Source: Stagonosporopsis chrysanthemi (lineage: Eukaryota; Ascomycota; Dothideomycetes; Pleosporales; Didymellaceae). Taken from it: a stretch of DNA of 64,000 nucleotides. Below the pieces are notes generated by a model. That model saw only the letters and a list, made by a program, of their open reading frames with translations. It was not told the origin of the DNA and did not search any database. The DNA is taken from assembly GCA_022560025.1 (NCBI GenBank), contig JAFISE010000048.1:130174-194173 (forward strand). Reading direction: 5' to 3'. Below, piece after piece: positions 26,301 to 36,022 of this stretch; position 1 is the stretch's first letter; each line of letters begins with the position of its first letter. Position numbers and translations under genes: made by a program.

Positions 26301-26744
26301 CTTACTGAGAACTGGCTCATCTTCGTCACCCGTGGTGGCAAGACATTCCCCTCGTTCCAGTTGATCATTGCCATTCTTGGTGTTGACGCCCTTGCCACCA
26401 TCTTCGCCCTCTTCGGCTGGATGTCCGGCGAGGACTACCAGACCAACCCCCCTACCAACAACTCCAAGTTCCAGGAGCGTGGTTGGGTCGACATTGTCAC
26501 CGTTGTCCTCATCTGGGCTTACTCCATTGGTGTCACGATCATCATCGCCATTGTCTACTACCTGCTCAACCGCATCACGTGGCTCGACCAGCTCGGCCGC
26601 AAGGACCGCCACAGGAAGAACCCTCACATCGAGAACATGATTGCTGCCCTCAGCAAGCTGTCTCTCGAGCACGGAACTGACAAGCACGGAACCCAGCGTT
26701 ACGTCCTTGCCGCTCGTGCTGCTGAGGAGGAGGATGACGAGTAA
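23371..26744 (+). CDS. pma: Plasma-membrane H+-ATPase (P3A-type, fungal PMA2-like)
   Basis: Exons 23371-23623, 23944-24087 and 24139-26744 encode 1000 residues. The pump uses ATP to export protons and so energises nutrient uptake. Diagnostic motifs are present: the TGES loop (AITGESLAVDK), the phosphorylation site CSDKTGTLT with Asp at about residue 438, KGAPKAIV for nucleotide binding, MLTGDAIAIA, and the hinge MTGDGVNDAPSLKK. About ten hydrophobic segments fit the P-type fold. Between VPGDVRLI and DQSAITGES lies an acidic insert (residues about 230-265, DPDEKEDELDEEKFDEENP) as in the second fungal H+-ATPase group rather than Neurospora PMA1. Codon choice is extremely biased to C-ending codons, which implies high expression. 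Intron 1 is long (320 nt); intron 2 is 51 nt. Confidence 0.95.
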
Positions 26745-29700
26745 ATGTAAATTACGGTGCATGGTTGCATATGAGAAAGATTAACGGCTTATGTGGGTGG
26801 TTTATATGTACCGGCCATGGGTGTGATGAGCCCACCTCTTTACTGAGGTTAATAATCAGTCGCCGTTTCTTAATTACTCTCTGTATACCAAGGAGCATAT
26901 TTCTTTGTAGTAATTGATACCGATTGAAGTTCATATCTTGCCTGTGCTCTTTTTGTAATACCTGTGAAGTCTGTTACCTCTTGCCCAGCCAATGATATCT
27001 AATCTTTTTCTCTGCTCCTTTGATTATGCTCGATTCGTTATTTCTCCAGCTCTGAGTCGTTCTGGATCTTTAACAAGCAGCTATCTCAACAATCCTGGTG
27101 CATTTCAAAATCCTTTCATTCAGTGATAGCGCTAGTATCTTGCGTCGGGCGAATTCACGGGTGTCAGTTCACTAGATGCCGCTTTTTTGCCGTTCTGCAA
27201 GCCTCGCAATATTCCCTGGTCTTAATCAGCCCTACGGTCCCTCAACCATCAACTCCTTGACAAATTGACGCCCGGCTAATAGCGAGCCAAGGACCTTCTC
27301 AAATGCCACAAGGCGTCGCAAAGTGCGCCTTGAGCTACAGTTTCGAAGCCGGCCAACTGTCGACTTCATCCCGCGAGCGGTGGTTGGTAGCTGACACCCG
27401 CAGCTCCAAGTCGTCACAGATTGCCGTGTGCAGAAGCTAGGTTTCGCAGCGGTGTTGGAGCTGTGCGACGCCTCCAAGCGGGGTCGATCAGCGTACCACC
27501 TGCTTCACGACCAATCCTGTGCTTCCCCCATCTTCCACTTCTCGACTGCATGTCGCGGGCTGCTGGCTCAACGCTTCAATCGGCGGGCTCTTGCTGCGCA
27601 ATAATGCAATGCGCGCCCAAGTGCTATCTATCGCAGCAGCTCCGTGGCGTAGCGCCAGCTACCCAGCCGTGAAGCTTTGAGTTAGCGAAGTGCAGGTCCA
27701 GACAACGTGAAGAGATAGCAAGAAAATGAGCATGTGATTGGTCAATGACTGTCTGCAAGGCTTGGACATGTGCATGCAGTAGCGCGTACGCTTGATGCAT
27801 CTTGCATCGTGGGGTAGCTGCGGTTGGTGGTTGGTGAGATGCATGATTAGCTGCAAGCGTGGGTTTGGCACGGGAATTGGGGCATGGATTTGCGGGCTGG
27901 GCAGCTTCAATCATTGAAGCCTGCGATGCCGTGATGGAATCAGGTGGACGGTCGGGCGCTGAGTTGTCTTTGTCACAGAAACTCAAAGCTGCTGGAGCTC
28001 TGACCTCAATGCTTGCAAAGCTCACACGAAGCTTATGCGCTATCAGTCATGTCAGCCTGCAACCTGCAGACACAACTTGACGTTGACATCTCGATGGAGC
28101 TTCTCAGGCTTGTTGATCCTTCAACGTCACGCTTGCCCCGTGGGGCTCAGTTTCACAACTGAATACGCGGTCCGCAGTCGCTCCGGAGGAGGTTGGCCAA
28201 CCTCCTCTGCGCGTATCAACATGACGTATGTCCGTCAAATCCTCATCACCCTTGTCTCTCGAGCTGCGACCGTGAACGGCTCGCCCGTTGATCTCAGCAT
28301 CTATGATGCGTCCCACGGAGCCTCGGTGTTTTGCACGAGTTCCAGGGCTACTGATCCATGTACCCATGTACTATCGGTGCTATGGCACTGATACCATGTC
28401 CGCGCCTCCCATGTCATCGGGGCGTGAGCAACACGAGCTTGAATGTGATGCAATAATTCACGAGGCACGAAGCGTATTGCCAAGACGAGTGGGAACGTAC
28501 CCTTGCTGCGCGTGCTGCTCCATGGGTGATGGGTTACTTATCGAGGTTGAGTTATGTAAGATGATGTTGGTGGTGGAGGATCTGAAGATGGTACGTCTGA
28601 ATCGCGACATGGTGATGATCGCGGAATCCGCATGGCGTTGCAAAAGGAACCGCGGATGCATAACCAAGCATCTACCTTTCGAGGGATTCGATGCTTGCGG
28701 ATCATGAGTGGGGTATGTCTGCTGACGTAGGTGTACGGCATTACTACGTACATCGTGTTGAGGATTACCGTTTCTGCACCTTCCTCCATGGTCCTGCATT
28801 CTGACCGATGCAATAATGATTACGAAAACGCTTGGGGTGTGACACGCTTTTCTAGCGTTCTTGTCAGCAAGAGTAAGATGCGGGTGCGTATGCAGCAGTG
28901 GGAAGATCTGTCGCCAGAATGTCACGAAGTCACAAGATCCGCAAGTCAAAGTCTCGAGACAACTTGAGTACGAACAAATGGCAAAGAGAAATAGCCACCC
29001 CACAATTAAAACACAATGCTGGTTTGCCAGAAGGCGGAGACAGCATGGAATATCTGAACATGACGCTTATACGCGTGTCACCAGACCGTACAGTCATCGA
29101 ACGCCCAATCCTTGATCTCATGCCTGCCCCCTTCTGATGTTGACCTAGCTGTGATTCCTTCTCTTCGCTACTCTCATAGTTTGGGTTCTTGATTGTGCGA
29201 CCATTCGGCTGCTGCCTTCGCTCTCCCTAGTCTTGAGACTCTCTGACGGTGCCTTGCTGCTGTCGGAGTCAATCCTAGCCGTTGGTGCATCTAGGCAACT
29301 TCAAGTATGTAATCTGCAAGTAATACAATCCCGGAGATGTGTTGAATGTTGACAACATGTGCACTCGTCTACCTGACAAAAAGTAACGGCACACATATTC
29401 ATTTATCTGCTAATTGTCCGCATTAATCTCACCTGTTGTAAGCATCGATTTTGAACTTCAAAAAGGCTGCTGTAACATGCTTCATGACAGACCTCGACCA
29501 TCCACGAAGTAAGCTGAAGTGCTAGGACGCTGACATCAGGACATGTCGCCATCCTGCCCAAACCTGTTTTGTTAGTGCCAGCTTCTTTGTAGATCTACCG
29601 CAGATACGAAGAAGCTCGTTTCGTTGAGCGATCGTTCGTGGGAACAACAGGTCCTCAAGTTGACTACAGCTCCCATAACGAATACTCCAAATTTGTTTGC

Positions 29701-29793
29701 GCAGACATGAAGTGTTCGCTACTGTTCATCAGGCTATTGAGGTCAAGGTACAGTTAGTTTCATTCTGCAGTGGTCGTGGCGCCCGTAGAAGGT
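26745..29793. other. 3 kb intergenic stretch; one perfect palindrome
   Basis: The first few hundred bases are A/T-rich and should hold the ATPase 3' UTR. Reading frames at 28396-28707 plus, 28898-29137 plus and 29003-28458 minus have no recognisable content and do not splice into a longer protein by my reading. A 22-nt perfect palindrome lies at 28186-28207. A real small gene at 28.4-29.1 kb cannot be excluded. Confidence 0.45.
28186..28207. repeat. 22-nt perfect palindrome
   Basis: The half-site GAGGAGGTTGG is followed immediately by its exact reverse complement. It stands in a non-coding stretch and could be a binding site for a dimeric regulator or simply chance. Confidence 0.85.
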
Positions 29794-31089
29794 TCAGTGA
29801 GGGTAGGTGTAAACCCGATCAGCCAAAAGAAGGGAGCTTATCCGTAAAAAGGCGAAGTCTGCTCTGAACACGATTGCATTTTTTTTAGTTTGTGTGCTAC
29901 TGAGCTTCAACCTTTCAACGCGGATGGGAGCGCCGCTGCGAGTTGCACAATAGTCCGTGAACTGTTCTTCACTGTCAAAGGCGCCTTCTTCCTCACCCGG
30001 CTCTATGGTATCAAACGCGGGATGGTGGCACACCATATGAGTAGTGTAGGCGACAAAGATGCCCATAGCAGTCCAAGCTGCTCTCATGATAGCTCGCACA
30101 AATGTAGTGTTTGTGACTAGCCGCCTCAAGAGATAAGTGATCACGCCATCCTCGTTGTCGTAGTTGTTACCATTGGCATCCCCTCGTACAATATGAATTG
30201 GGAAGTCGAGACCATAATCGAAATACATCCCAGCCTGAGTCGCAGCTCTCCGTACTGTGTGCATGTTGGCTGCATCGAATTCAGATCCTGTATGTAACGA
30301 CGATGAGAAGACCCCCTGGAGTAGCACGTTGTGTTTGTGGTTGCATGGAATTCCGGCGACGAGCATTTCCATGTTTTCTTCAGGGTCAGCATCAAGCATA
30401 CGCTTCAACTCCCTTGAACAATTCTCTCGGTCCGCATTGAGCTGGCGAGGCTCGCGAGTGGTCTGCTGTGAATTGCAGCAAGCGGCCTGGTGGCAAATGT
30501 GTGAGGTCTCTAGGTTCAGTGTCTGGTCAAGCTCAACGTCGAAGTCCTCTTTTATCTCTGCTAGCGCCAGTCTGAAGTAGGCGGATGGTTGCAAGGACAG
30601 AATATGTACCCGAGAGCAAGTGGTGCACCATTCGCTCATTGGAAAGCTGTATGGGTCATGCGAATGTCCACTCATGCATGGCTGGTAGGTCGTGATTAAG
30701 TCCCGGGCAGTTTCTGGTACACACAATAGGTGGTGGAATGGCTCGAGGTCTGGTATCTCCATCTTCATCCGCTGAAAGAGTATGAGTCGTGCACGACGTA
30801 TAAAGGCAATACCGTGGTACAAATTCTTCCCAAGCTCGTCGCACATCGAAGAAGCTGAGCCTGTGCTTTTGGCCAGAGGCTGTGGCTCACAGACGTCAAG
30901 GCTGAAATCAGCCTTCACTTCGTCGAGTGTGCATCGTCGCAATCCGTCTGGCAACACAAATGTCCTCGCTTTGTCTGTCCATGGGAATGTGACCTTTGGC
31001 AGCAGGGACCGAGCCATGCGCTTCTGAACGGCGACTGCGCGGCCGCGTGTGACAAAATCTGCCTCGAGGTCTGCCTTCGGTCTCGACAT
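29794..31089 (-). CDS. Unrecognised intronless protein, 431 residues
   Basis: A single open frame from 31089 to 29794. The protein is rich in Cys and His in its middle (MSEWCTTCSRVHILSL, SHICHQAACCNSQQ), which may bind metal, although the spacing matches no zinc-finger class I know. No signal peptide; one weakly hydrophobic stretch (VRAIMRAAWTAMGIFVAY, around residue 335-352) could be a buried helix. A Glu-rich segment (DTIEPGEEEGAFDSEE) follows. The length of the open frame supports a gene; the lack of family resemblance and the neighbouring relic suggest a lineage-restricted or fast-changing gene. Function unknown. Confidence 0.6.
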   Translation of the reverse strand: MSRPKADLEADFVTRGRAVAVQKRMARSLLPKVTFPWTDKARTFVLPDGLRRCTLDEVKADFSLDVCEPQPLAKSTGSASSMCDELGKNLYHGIAFIRRARLILFQRMKMEIPDLEPFHHLLCVPETARDLITTYQPCMSGHSHDPYSFPMSEWCTTCSRVHILSLQPSAYFRLALAEIKEDFDVELDQTLNLETSHICHQAACCNSQQTTREPRQLNADRENCSRELKRMLDADPEENMEMLVAGIPCNHKHNVLLQGVFSSSLHTGSEFDAANMHTVRRAATQAGMYFDYGLDFPIHIVRGDANGNNYDNEDGVITYLLRRLVTNTTFVRAIMRAAWTAMGIFVAYTTHMVCHHPAFDTIEPGEEEGAFDSEEQFTDYCATRSGAPIRVERLKLSSTQTKKNAIVFRADFAFLRISSLLLADRVYTYPH

Positions 31090-31291
31090 CCTCGCCGGGG
31101 GATGTAGTTGGAGGGCGACTGAGCGATCGTCTGCCGCGAGTTCCGCCTGTCTGCCGAGGAGGTATGTGTGGAGGTATCGGAGACGGGATCGCTATACTGT
31201 GAGCGAGAGGGAAGCGCGCATCTGTCTATCAACAACCCGGTGCTGGACTACCTCGCACCAGCGATCGAAGATATCCTGATCAAGCTCATTT

Positions 31292-31800
31292 CTACACATT
31301 TTTTGGCAATATCAAATAAAAGTCCCACTCGGTTGCACTTTCGTCGTCCTCTCGCTCGTCCGGTCTGATAATATCGTTGTAATATATCGAGTTAAGACGA
31401 GGTAGATGAAGCAGGGAACAGAATACATGCATCGACGTGCCCCAAGGATACAGATCGTCATTATGGGGAGGCTGTGACATCCAGGTCTCCAATTCGAAGC
31501 CAGCAGCAACTTCTCAGATACTACATAGATCGGGAGGCCAGTGGCTGCCGTACAAGTTGCTGCCTTGAATAACTCTCTTGAGCCACCAAGCGTCGTTTGG
31601 TTGTGACACTCGTGCAGGACGAACTTAACAACGCGCAGTCGGGGGCAGTATGCGATCAGCAGCATCATCAATATGTCATCGAGACCATCTTCGAAGTGCT
31701 CGTGGGCGTCTACACGAATGTCTTCATCACCATTGTCGATGATCGCGTCGAATTGGTCCCGTGTTCTTGGCGAACCTGCTGATATCGGTGTAGCACATGG
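31292..31800 (-). pseudogene. F-box/LRR-like gene relic with a frameshift
   Basis: From 31800 downward one minus frame reads DQFDAIIDNGDEDI and LMMLLIAYCPRLRVVKFVLH, the look of the leucine-rich part of fungal F-box proteins. Around 31500-31515 the sense passes to the neighbouring frame, which reads GFELETWMSQPP and LLHLPRLNSIYYNDI and stops at 31292. No intron of workable size bridges the two frames, so a one-base indel is likely. The 5' end that should carry the F-box would fall inside the Hus1 gene, so the copy is truncated as well. Assignment to the F-box group is by resemblance only. Confidence 0.5.
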
Positions 31801-31904
31801 TCAAGGTAAAGATTCCATCGCCCGAACAGTCTTATTATCAGGGTCAGCGTGTGAAATGGCATCTATTCGTCATTCGTAAATTCGGTCGGCCGTATGCGAA
31901 TGCA

Positions 31905-33199
31905 TTACGCGCTGTACGAGCTGATATAGTACTGCAAGCATGTTAGTATATACTTTATTGTTAGTGATTGCCTCTGACGCTCGTACCGTCAAGACTGACT
32001 CGTCATCGCCATTGTCGTTAGGCAGATAGACGTAAAGGATCAGAGCATGTTCGTGGCAGAAGCCTGTATATGTTCAGTAAACCATCAGCCACACCAGCCT
32101 GGTCGTCAAAGAGGGATACACGCACAAGCAATGACTCTTCCACCAAGTCTCCCTACACTCATTACCTTTCCCCAATCACGTCCGTCTATCCTGACCGTTG
32201 CCCACCCTTCTTCGCTGCGCCCATCTGCAGAGCCCAGCTGCTTCATGCGTGTACTGGGATGATCAGCAAGTCCATTCTCCCCTCCGGCGATTTGAGCAGG
32301 ATCCAACTCAGGATTGCTCAGGTCAGTCCAGACAGACGAAATGCTCATTGCGTCGGTCTTGATACTCATCTTGAGGCAACCGTGCATGTTCGCAGAGACT
32401 TCCAGGCGTGTTCTTGTTCCTGTTGTGCCTGATCCTGACTTGGTATCTGCGAGCGCCAGCTTTGTGAACCTGTCGCTGATACTCTTCAGCTGCATGAGAG
32501 GTGGCAGGATGATGTGCACATCTGGCTCCCGAGTATGCGGCTCGTGTATATTGGCCACCGTATCTGGGGCAAGCACTCGTACAGGTACCTCTTGTGTGAC
32601 GACTGTCTCGCGGTTACCTCCATAGGCGTTATCGAATGGTGCATCGAAACCATCATCATTATTCGGGCCTGCGGTAGGAAAGGCGCTATAGGAATTCGAG
32701 GAGGTGGTGGTAACGATCGTTAGGGCGAGCATAGGCATGTTGTCCTTCTTCGTAAGGCGTATCTGGGCAGAGGTGGCATTTTGGGCGGACTTCAGGGCTC
32801 GGTTGAGCGAGGTAAGCGGTACCTCGAGGTTGATGACATTGTTGGCAGCGGACTGCACCGAAATAGTCTCGAAGATGGCGTCCTGGGTGGCGTGTTAGGT
32901 GGCAGCGCGAAGAAGAGAAGCCAATGTGCTTACAATTGAGAGAACGCTACGCCGTGTTAGAAAGCTGCATACACATACAATACAAGGGCACATCAACTCA
33001 CGCCCACACCTGTGTTCCCTGCTCAGGGATGATGGTGAAGCACACCTGCTCTTCGCTCAGCTTGACCCATGCAAGCGGCCCAAGTGAGTTCAGAGACGCA
33101 GTGAGTTCTGTGCCGTGTCAGCAGCTAGCAGGACGGTTCAAGCCACCCAGACGAACTTGTGAAGGTGTTAATGTTCTGTATCTGCGCCTTGAACCGCAT
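31905..33199 (-). CDS. hus1: Hus1, subunit of the 9-1-1 DNA-damage checkpoint clamp
   Basis: Six exons in transcription order: 33199-33157, 33107-33002, 32946-32934, 32882-32126, 32063-31987 and 31931-31905, giving 340 residues. The start MRFKAQIQNINTFTKL, the middle WVKLSEEQVCFTI and ISVQSAANNVINLEVPL, and the end ALILYVYLP and LTYYISSYSA match Hus1 along its length. With Rad9 and Rad1, Hus1 forms a PCNA-like ring loaded at damaged DNA in the nucleus to activate the checkpoint kinase. Exon 3 is only 13 nt (encoding AVLSI with its flanks); skipping it shifts the frame. The last exon is only 27 nt. The open frame 32858-32106 alone would miss both ends and give a false C-terminus, because it reads into intron 4. 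Introns are 49-62 nt. Confidence 0.92.
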
Positions 33200-33487
33200 C
33201 GTGACAGGTGGCGGAGAGGCGTAGACGCGTCGCGTAAATGTTCATGATTGCAAGGGCCGAGGCAACAACGTCATCAAGGCTGCTGAATTCCAACGCATCG
33301 CCCAGAAGCAGCTCCATTTTTCACAACACATCACGACATGCACACGGGAATGGAAATGCAAAGTATAGAGAAGCGACATTTGTCTCAAGTTGGAAACCCT
33401 CAGCGCCTACAGTATGTTTTGCCGGCCAGGCGAATTACTTCTTCACCAAAAGGTCACGAGTAGTCACCGCAAGCTCCCCATCACTTC

Positions 33488-35446
33488 TCACCACCGGCCC
33501 CTCATCTGCGCGTAGCCTTCCTGGGGTGTTGGAGAATACCCACCTGGCATGTGCTGCGCTTGACCGTATCCAAGTGGCGGCGGCACACCATGTCCGTATC
33601 CATTTGCGTGGCCATTTACGCGTCCATTCATGTTGCCCTGCTGGTATGTCGAAGTCACCGCCGCTTGTCCGCCCTGCTGGTACCCTTGCGCACATGTCTG
33701 AGGCGGCGGAGGATGAAAAGTCGCTGGCGATGGAACAGGTAGATTCATCATACCCTGCTGCCCATGACCAGCGTACCCGTTCGCCATTGGCATTTGCTGC
33801 TGTCCGTAACCTTGTGCATACGCAATTTGCAGTCCGGTGCCAGTACCAGTGCCCGCGAAGGCTGCATGAGCCGCTGCGTTTGCGCTTGCCGCCCCAGAAC
33901 CATCACCTACAGGAACTGCTTTGCTCTCGTCGCCTGGTGCGCCGACTATGTAGCCCCACGTACCCTTCGTGAGCTTGGTCTGCACGAACTTCACCTTCTC
34001 GGCGATCTTGTCTGGCATTTTCCCTTCGCAGCCCTTTAGCGCCCAGGAGCATGCTTTGACGACGTCTTTCCACATTCGCTTCTCGTTCGAGCTAAAGGTA
34101 GGGTTTCCATGCTCCTGACGCACGCGCTCCAGAACGCCCATCATGAGACCTTGAATGCGGTTTGTGATGTTTTCCTCGGTCACGTCTGGTTTTGGAAATA
34201 GAACGTAGAAGTGGCTGGGATGACGCGCACGGAGACGGGAGGTACTGAAGGAGATGTCGACGGAGGCTGCAAGAAAGACTTCTTTCGCTGCTGCCGCAGG
34301 GCTTGCTGGGCCAACAGCAAGACGTGCAAATGCGGAGATACCGTCACTTCTGGCACCATACATAGCCTTGAATGGCGCAAAGGGCGAATCTGCAAGCTGA
34401 ACGGCATGATGCATCTCGCTCTCTTTGCCCGCAGCCTGACACTTCTCCTTCTCATAACTGTGCGGGTCGATGCATCGGCGAGCCCAAGCTTTGCTACGAG
34501 GATTAAGATGCTTCTTCACAGCCGCAGCAATCTCTGCGCCATAACGCTTCTCACTCGCCCCTCTCAGGCGAAAAGCAAAAGTAACGAGCTCATCTTGAGC
34601 GGCATTAAGGTGAGCTTGTGTCAATGACGATGGGAGAAAGGTGTGAATGTAGTACGCGAAAAAGTACATGTAAGTTGCCAGATAAGAGCTAGTGATGCTT
34701 TGCGTGCTGCTGTCGAGGAAGAGGACTGGAATGCTGAGCTTCCTAGCATATGATTGTAGGCGTTCAAAATCCGGCAAGGTGTTGGTTCTGCCTGCCGCAG
34801 AAGGCTTGATGCTCGTCGCAAGGTGTAGTGAGTCCGTGACGCTTATTCCCACCAGAGCATTGCGTAGTGAGGGTGTCGTAGTGTTGATGAAAGATAGCAG
34901 TGGCAAGACAACGGCGCCATGGTGCCAAACGATCTTATACGTTTTCGAGGCAGAGAGTGCGCGTTGTAGTGCAATACTCACACGCTTCACCACCCTCTCT
35001 ATGTCGTGGTTGCTAGAGCCACTGCTGCTGACTTGGTTATTCCATCCTCGAACAACAACGATACTCGCATTAGCGTAGGAGCGGACCGTCCCATCAAGAT
35101 GCTCACCACCCGTTTCACCTGTAAGATGATCAACGAGCTCACAAAGCCTTCTAAAATGACCTCTACTCTTGTCCTCTTCCGCAATGATAACCATGCTGCC
35201 TTTCATGCCCTTGACCGCAACTTTGGATTCTCGAACACCCAGCTCACATAGCTTCGCCAGGACGCTTGTCAATTGCAACATGCTGTCAATGTCGCTGTTC
35301 GTCTCCCAGACGTGCAGAGCTTCCGGCTCACAGAAGACATCAATTGTGTCATTGGATGTGGAAGTGAAAGTTGACTTGTGATCTCCGGGGATCGAGGAAA
35401 GAGACTTCTTCAGACTGGGCAAATCGCGCGACCATGGTCCAGACAT
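33488..35446 (-). CDS. Unrecognised protein with Gln/Gly/Tyr-rich C-terminal tail, 652 residues
   Basis: The open frame continues upstream to an ATG at 35770, but the extra 108 residues look like translated leader, and the ATG at 35446 (MSGPWSRDLPSLKKSL) is the more natural start. Residues 1 to about 500 look globular, with alternating hydrophobic segments (KVAVKGMKGSMVIIAEEDKS, YKIVWHHGAVVLPLLSFINT, SYLATYMYFFAYYIHTFLP). The last ~110 residues are repeats of Gln, Gly, Tyr, Asn and Pro (GYGQQQMPMANGY, NGRVNGHANGYGHG), a prion-like composition of the kind seen in RNA-granule proteins. No domain is recognised. It lies head-to-tail with Hus1, 288 nt upstream of its start. Confidence 0.7.
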   Translation of the reverse strand: MSGPWSRDLPSLKKSLSSIPGDHKSTFTSTSNDTIDVFCEPEALHVWETNSDIDSMLQLTSVLAKLCELGVRESKVAVKGMKGSMVIIAEEDKSRGHFRRLCELVDHLTGETGGEHLDGTVRSYANASIVVVRGWNNQVSSSGSSNHDIERVVKRVSIALQRALSASKTYKIVWHHGAVVLPLLSFINTTTPSLRNALVGISVTDSLHLATSIKPSAAGRTNTLPDFERLQSYARKLSIPVLFLDSSTQSITSSYLATYMYFFAYYIHTFLPSSLTQAHLNAAQDELVTFAFRLRGASEKRYGAEIAAAVKKHLNPRSKAWARRCIDPHSYEKEKCQAAGKESEMHHAVQLADSPFAPFKAMYGARSDGISAFARLAVGPASPAAAAKEVFLAASVDISFSTSRLRARHPSHFYVLFPKPDVTEENITNRIQGLMMGVLERVRQEHGNPTFSSNEKRMWKDVVKACSWALKGCEGKMPDKIAEKVKFVQTKLTKGTWGYIVGAPGDESKAVPVGDGSGAASANAAAHAAFAGTGTGTGLQIAYAQGYGQQQMPMANGYAGHGQQGMMNLPVPSPATFHPPPPQTCAQGYQQGGQAAVTSTYQQGNMNGRVNGHANGYGHGVPPPLGYGQAQHMPGGYSPTPQEGYAQMRGRW

Positions 35447-36022
35447 ATTGTGACGAGAACGGCGACGCTTGCACTTACGGCGGTGGCTCGTATGAGGACT
35501 GTCTCCTTCGGCGCTGAAAGATGCGGCAGGGAACAACGAGCCCTGAGTTAGACGCGAAGGCCTGGCTGCGTGGTGCCTTTGAAAACGCTGTGTCCAAGGT
35601 TGAGCTCTGGTGTATAGCGATGGTTTGGAAGGGCTGTCGAGGAAACGCTTGATGTATTCCATGGGCCGTGCTTTTGTGAGGTGAAGCGGAAAGGTGGCTC
35701 GGCCTTTCGAGGCACACGTTTTGTTGACAGAGTGAATGTGAATGTGAATGGAACCCACTTGCTGTGACACACTCTAAGACACGCGCTAGCAAGGAAAATA
35801 GTATGGCTTTTCTTAGATCTGTGTTAGAAATGTGGGTGTCAGTACGGCATTGCTGTTGTTCAATTGTGAAGAGAAGTTGTGTGAATGCGTTGTTGCTGAC
35901 CATGTCATCGCTGCTGCCAACGCAGTATCGCGTGACTAACACCCACAAACTCCGTGACTTTATTGATATTTGCAGCCATTACGATGCCAAACAATCTGAT
36001 GCGAATAAAATATCGCGGAAGC
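35447..36022. other. Promoter region of the Q/G/Y-tail gene
   Basis: 576 nt between two minus-strand genes. It contains an upstream in-frame ATG at 35770 and a GTAAGT-like sequence near 35473, so a leader intron or longer N-terminus is possible. Nothing else seen. Confidence 0.4.

Noticed and set aside
23928..26762. 944-codon antisense frame over the H+-ATPase gene
   Set aside because: It arises from the extreme codon bias of the ATPase (few codons whose complement is a stop). The product is Asp/Glu/Gly/Leu-repetitive and has no family content, whereas the sense strand has every P-type motif.
28458..29003. 181-codon minus-strand frame
   Set aside because: It overlaps equally long plus-strand frames, has mixed composition and no recognisable motif. 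Left unannotated, though a gene cannot be ruled out.
32106..32858. Taking the single open frame as the whole Hus1 protein
   Set aside because: It lacks the conserved start and its last residues come from reading into intron 4. Splicing restores both ends with exact family matches.
35447..35770. Upstream 108-codon extension of the Q/G/Y-tail protein
   Set aside because: The extension is of a different, leader-like composition and contains HIHIHS-type simple text. The internal ATG at 35446 begins the coherent protein. The longer form remains possible.
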